A stretch of 64,000 nt of DNA from Tubiluchus corallicola (taxonomy: Eukaryota > Priapulida > Priapulimorpha > Priapulimorphida > Tubiluchidae), in the NCBI GenBank assembly GCA_030141605.1, contig JAQGDQ010000284.1:1-64000 (forward strand), written 5' to 3'. Positions within the stretch are counted from its first letter, which is position 1, and each line of letters opens with the position of its first letter. The translations under genes were made by a program, and so were the position numbers. Below, in pieces: positions 59,676 to 64,000 of the stretch. The notes below the pieces were generated by a model. It worked only from the letters and a program-made list of their open reading frames with translations, did not search any database and was not told the origin of the DNA.

Positions 59676-60668
59676 TAGCTAATTCCAATATTAGCTGTAA
59701 CAGAAAGGAGCTGCTGTTTTTAGAGTAAACAATACTGAATTACTCAATCAATACGACACTCACAAAATGGTGCAAATGTATTCATCTGAACAAAGAATCT
59801 CTATGGACAACATGCTAATTGTAGCTTATGTGATTGCAAAGTTTAAGTGTGGTAATGCAAAATTAGTTTTTTATCTTATGTCTTCTGGACTGCATATCAG
59901 GTCCAGGGGCACTTGCATTCCAAATTTACATATTGAACAAACGAACGTGGAAAGACAAAAATGCTTCCCATGTTAGTAGATTCTAGTTTTAGATGACGGT
60001 GTTCCATACGTTTGAAATATAAACAGATGGGAGCAAAAATTTGTTACTGTTCAGCATTAGAACACTCCTGTGCCATGACTGTAATCAACTATAATAAGCC
60101 TTTTCGCAGTTCCAGCGGTTGATGATGATCGTGAAAACGTCATAGGTTAATTGTACCAGACAATACATTTATGGACACGTGACAGTGCCTCGCAGCCCAT
60201 GCTGTTGTAATAGTAACAGTTTTGAAATAGGAACAGAAAGTTGTTGACGCAAGCACTGGGACTTTCTTATTCCATGGCTTTTGATTAAACGCAATTTGTG
60301 CACTAAAGCGATTGGATTCTGCTTGTGTATAGGCACTGTGGAACTTCAGCACCTTCTATTTTCAACTAGTACTACTGGACAGATGGTTCTCACACACTGT
60401 TAGCATTATAAATTGCAACTGTTGTCATACGTTGCTACTTGACCAGGATTCCAGATTTACAGTGCATCAGTTGCTAACTGGTCCAGAGCCTTTTGCATTA
60501 ATGACACATCCACAGAAGTTGGTGGTTTTACAAATTTATAAGAAGACATCAAGCGGTCATTGGCCACTTGTCATCTGGAAATGTGTTAGCCAGTTTTTTT
60601 TTGAAAAAGGATTATCTCGTTTGCTGTGAGCATTTTTTTGTTCATGCTAGTTGACGTCAAACTTATTG
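59676..60668 (+). repeat. Direct repeat of about 990 bp, right copy
   Basis: The second copy of 56677-57667, in the same orientation, and the two enclose about 2 kb with the GPCR. The ends lack TG...CA and no primer site is seen, so these are not obvious LTRs. Confidence 0.92.
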
Positions 60669-61106
60669 GTCTATCGCTCTGCCTCCTTTGTGACAGCATT
60701 CAGAACTGCAGCTCACATAGAATAACAACTGTTTTTAGTAAACAACATGGCTGCTGCGAGTTTGAAAGATTTGTCTGATGATTTTGGAGAACATTAGTAA
60801 GTGTATGAAGAGACTTTACTGTAAAGGTAGCATGCAAAACAATTGGCAGAGGATCCTACATTTCAGAGTGCAAAATTTGTAAGAAATCAAATCACGAGAA
60901 TTTAAAGTGAGATTTTAAAATTAGAAAACAGTGAATGTTTTTAGGTCACAGTGGAAGAGTGAACAATGTCCTCCATTGACTCCGTGTAATTGCAGTGCAT
61001 AAAATGTTGTTTGATGTCCCATGGCTTTGACTATCTTCTACCTTTCATGCAGCTCAATACCTAGACTGCTAATTCACTAAACACTCATCTTGTATATTTT
61101 TCCTTG
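60669..61106. other. Spacer, no feature seen
   Basis: No gene or repeat end was recognised between the direct repeat and the R5 fragment. Confidence 0.45.
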
Positions 61107-61176
61107 TTAAAGGAAAACCGGACGATTGATTAGACTCGCTCTTATTTTAATTTACTGTCCAAAATATACAGTTTCG
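61107..61176 (+). mobile_element. MITE family R5, end fragment at the integrase break
   Basis: Starts ttaaaggaaaaccgga and matches 42110-42178. Its right edge falls exactly where the gypsy integrase frame loses similarity. Confidence 0.65.
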
Positions 61177-61635
61177 GAGAGGATTTCTCTTGGAATTCCA
61201 TGACGGCAAATGAATTGGAGTAAAGCACGAGCTACAGCTGAGGCAGTTTCCGATTCTAAAGCATAGGCATCTGGGTACCTCGTAGCCTGGTCCACATTGA
61301 CAAGTGCATATTTACTTCCAGATCTGGTACGGGGCAAAGGACCAATTAAATCGATGCAGATTTGTGCAAAGGGTTCCTTTATAACAGGCAATGGCTTAAG
61401 TGGGGCTCGATCTGCTTTGTGAAGTCTAGATGCTTTTTGGCAAGCAGGACAAGAACGAACATAGTTTTTAATGCATGTCAAAATTTTTGGCCAATGGTAA
61501 TGTGCCAAGACCCTATCAATGGTCTTCCACATACCCTGATGAGCAGAAGGCAATTTATCATGGGCCAACTCCAGCACTTGTTGCCTTCGAGGCTTTGGTA
61601 CCACCAGCAAATCAGTCGGCATACCACGTGAACTT
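61177..61635 (-). pseudogene. Gypsy integrase, N-terminal part
   Basis: Integrase inserts the DNA copy of the element. From the start near 61622 the H2C2 zinc finger is complete (H21, H28, C58, C61 in a frame of 156 residues). The core begins with the first catalytic aspartate in CIDLIGPLP (residue 91), then ALVNVDQATRYPDAYAL and HGIPREILS. Similarity stops just before the second catalytic aspartate, where repeat R5 begins. One in-frame TGA separates this frame from the upstream linker, 13 bases away. Confidence 0.88.
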
Positions 61636-62330
61636 CAACGCATCGTGTGCAACACGTTCTCACGCAAAAAGTATCCATTTCCTTGCTCCTGGCACTCTGC
61701 TTCAGGTTTCACCTGGTCAAACAGATTTCTCAGGGTAATATCATTCTTTTGCTCTCTTGCCAAATCTGCACGGCTCATTAAGTCGATTAACACTTGTTGT
61801 TTTTGTGCTTGGGCAAATCTTTTTCGAGGCAATGGAATGTCAGAAGCTTTCAACCGCTGAGCTTCTTGTTCTTCCTTTTCTCGTGTGGCTTCAGCTTTCG
61901 CAGCTGAGCGAGTCATCACGGGCAAGCTGACAGTTTTTGGCTGTCCATCCTGCCTCTGTTGCTTATAAAGTTGTGTCTCACCATTTGGTGTACCAGGAAA
62001 GGCCTCGTTCTTTTGCTTGGACTTCTCTAGCAGAAATGGACTGATTTCTGTAATGAAGTCATTTCCTAACAAGAGAGGGACTGGGCTGCCCACAGACACT
62101 GCAACAGTCAAATACCCTGTGGCATATGGTGACTCCAGTTCTACAACTGCTACCGGGCAAGATTTATCACAACTGTGAATACATAATAAGTCATGGCTAA
62201 CTCCATCGACATACTGTTCGGAGAGTACAAATCTAGGGTTACAACACTGTGTGTCGCACCAGTGTCTCTGAGTCTGACAATTTCCTGACCGTTCAACTTG
62301 GCAGAAAAATAAGGCTCACCGGATATGCAC
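61635..62330 (-). pseudogene. Gypsy aspartic protease and linker
   Basis: The protease cleaves the element's polyprotein. The active-site motif RDTGATHSVV lies at the end of the gag frame (about 62265-62236), and PVPLLLGNDFI, the flap-to-LLG.D part, is in the next frame (from about 62085). A frame change near 62180 separates the two. The following 130 residues hold VMTRSAAKAEA and LMSRADLAREQKNDITLRNL, the arginine-rich and pre-integrase linker typical of Gmr1-like elements, ending YFLRENVLH. Confidence 0.83.
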
Positions 62331-63885
62331 TTCTCAGGACAGCTTGCAGCTGTAGTAGCATCAGGAGATGAGTGCACAGCTATCAGCTGTTTAGATGACT
62401 TGCCTCTCTCTTGAGGCAGAATTTGCTTATTCCTATCAGATGTGACCATTGTTTTATGCGGGCACGTTGCAGGATAATGACCCTGTTGTCCACAACGAGA
62501 GCAACGCATTCGTAATATTGGGGGACCTGACTTCAGCTGTTCACGTGAATTTACACTAGGCTTTGGTTCCTTAAGTCGGTGTCCAGGGAGTCTACCAAAA
62601 CTCACTCGTGGTCCCTGAGCAGAGAGGTAGGCGTCAGCTTTCTCTGCTACTTCGTCTACATCATAGATAGCATTCTTTTTCAGCCATAACGTCACCTCAT
62701 TTGGCAAAACCGTCATAAGGTGCTCATATACGACTAAGTCCAATGCCTCTTGTTTAGTTTTTACCGACATAGCTGTAGCCCAATTATTTACTACTTGACG
62801 CAGGCGAACTATGGTCTGTTTACATGTTTCATCGTGCCGTTTAATCATTTCACGAAAGGCTAGTCTGTAACCCTCCGGAGTTATCATGTAAGCATCCAAA
62901 ATGGCCGCTTTTACTTTAGGGTAAGGCCTTATATCTTCGTCGCTGATAAGCTGAAAAGCGTAGCTGGCTTTCCCTGAAAGATGAGGTGCTAGGTACCCAG
63001 ACATACACTCTTCTGGAATACCATTCACTTTGCAGGATTTCTCATAATACATCAACCACTCAAGAATGGACTCTCCTTCTCCTTCTTTAATAGGGCACAC
63101 TTTCCAGATGTTGGACGACTGGGAACCTGGAGAAGACTGCTCGCCAACTGAAGAGACATTAGCACCTGGATTAGAGTGTTCCGTTCTCTGTAACTCCAAG
63201 TCACGTCGCTTCTGTTCTTCTTGGGCTTTCCATTCTCTTTCTCTTTCTCTTGTCTGTCTGCCTCACGCTCATGTCGACGCTCTTGTAATTCAAGTTCTCT
63301 TATCTGCCATTCTCGGTCTCTTTCTCTCAGCCTGTCTTTGTATCTCATTTCTGTTTCAACCATCCGGTTTCTTTCCAACTCCCGGATTAACTGTATTTTC
63401 TCATTAGGTGGAAGGCCTGTTAAATCATAACCTCTCGATTGATTGGCTTCATCTGTAACAGGGGTTGCAAATGGTTGATGCCTTGATAACTCTGGTAAAC
63501 TGAAACTCGGGGATGGTTGGGCTAGAGTTGTTGAGTCGGATATAGCTCCTCTCACAGCTCCGCCCACATTTATTGTATCTAGTAAAACATTGCCTGCTGT
63601 TTCACCTACATTGTTATTATTTAGCTGTACAGGTGAAAATGTGTGCGTGTGCTCGATATGTGATTCAGGAGCTTCAACTCCTGATTCTTTTTGTAATTCT
63701 TCTTGTTTTTGTAGTATTGCATTAGTTAACAAATCACGCCTTTTAGGCAAACCCTTCATGCCTAACTGCACTATAGCAAATGCACGTAAGTCTGCGAACG
63801 GCATTTCATCAAGTTGTGCGGGGGTTTTCGTTGATATATCGTCCATGCTAACACTGAACTGCACAATACTACAAATCAAAATCAC
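62330..63885 (-). pseudogene. Gypsy gag with SCAN-like capsid and zinc knuckle
   Basis: Gag forms the particle shell. The first frame (63885-63052) has a hydrophilic N-terminus and a charged coiled coil (RELERNRMVETEMRYKDRLR). The second frame (63199-62150) carries the capsid: at about residues 111-195, YRLAFREMIKRH, TKQEALDLVVYEHLMTVLP and WLKK match the pattern of the SCAN domain. A CCHC knuckle follows (C233, C236, H241, C246). The two frames overlap and shift in a purine run near 63236, so gag is broken once. A likely initiation codon is the ATG at 63846 (MDDIS). Confidence 0.85.
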
Positions 63886-64000
63886 GCACCTTCACAACCA
63901 AAACTCACTACACTTTCACTACAAGTAAACTATCACCAAATCTGGACAAACCTGTAAGCTCAATTCACCACCAAAACTCTCGGTAACAAAGTGGTAACAG

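Larger units (their letters stand above)
61177..64000 (-). mobile_element. Gmr1-like Ty3/gypsy retrotransposon, truncated
   Basis: Reading leftwards from the window end: leader (64000-63886), gag, protease, a linker, and integrase cut at 61177. The linker passes straight into the integrase zinc finger in one frame, leaving no room for reverse transcriptase. That is the gag-PR-INT order described for Gmr1-like elements, whose RT and RNase H follow integrase. The RT half is missing here because the element is cut. At least two frameshifts and one in-frame stop make it inactive. No LTR was identified inside the window. Confidence 0.85.

Noticed and set aside
56677-60668. LTR pair of a retrotransposon
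   Set aside because: The repeats lack TG...CA ends, a primer-binding site and any retroelement gene between them; the enclosed gene is a GPCR.
30690-64000. A single gypsy element split between 30690-31534 and 61177-64000
   Set aside because: The first fragment leads from RNase H into a pre-integrase linker, while the second has integrase right after protease. They represent different pol orders.

Overview
The window is nuclear DNA of an animal, most likely an invertebrate. It is AT-rich, its genes carry many introns with GT-AG borders, and more than half of it is repeats. A degenerate TTAGGG-type telomeric tract and a Gmr1-like Ty3/gypsy element with a SCAN-like capsid argue against an insect. 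The phylum cannot be fixed from the sequence alone.

Two multi-exon genes can be rebuilt with consistent splice phases. The first is a complete SR splicing factor of the SRSF4/5/6 (B52) type on the minus strand (27489 down to 18244, seven coding exons, 288 residues). The second is the 5' part of the chromatin remodeller INO80 on the plus strand (nine coding exons, 42953-53400). INO80 stops in an intron that runs past the window end, so its ATPase is not here. A third plus-strand gene has only its last exons in view (1375-1450, 11548-11605, 13966-13991), and I could not name it.

Three single-exon genes lie on the minus strand. Two are related class A GPCRs (31585-32544 and 58596-59459) that both lack the TM3-ECL2 disulfide. 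The third is an ankyrin/SOCS-box (ASB-like) gene (35139-36312) broken by one extra base in a C5 run. The second GPCR lies antisense within the last visible INO80 intron. A 5S rRNA-like unit on the minus strand (49636-49755) sits in another INO80 intron.

The rest is repeats. From left to right: a 24-bp satellite (2217-4172), an inverted CR1-like duplication (7427-8765), 137-bp hairpin-bearing tandem repeats (9715-10268), 30-bp and ~145-bp tandem arrays, hAT-like and pogo-like MITEs, a gypsy RT/RNase H fragment (30690-31534), a decayed non-LTR RT (33790-34330), a dispersed family present in four or five copies (30148, 37488, 38293, 41245), a telomere-like tract (46701-46880), a 60-bp and an 83-bp minisatellite (53620-56159), a ~990-bp direct repeat either side of the second GPCR, and a Gmr1-like gypsy element that enters from the right end (61177-64000). 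No CRISPR array, operon or prokaryotic feature is present.
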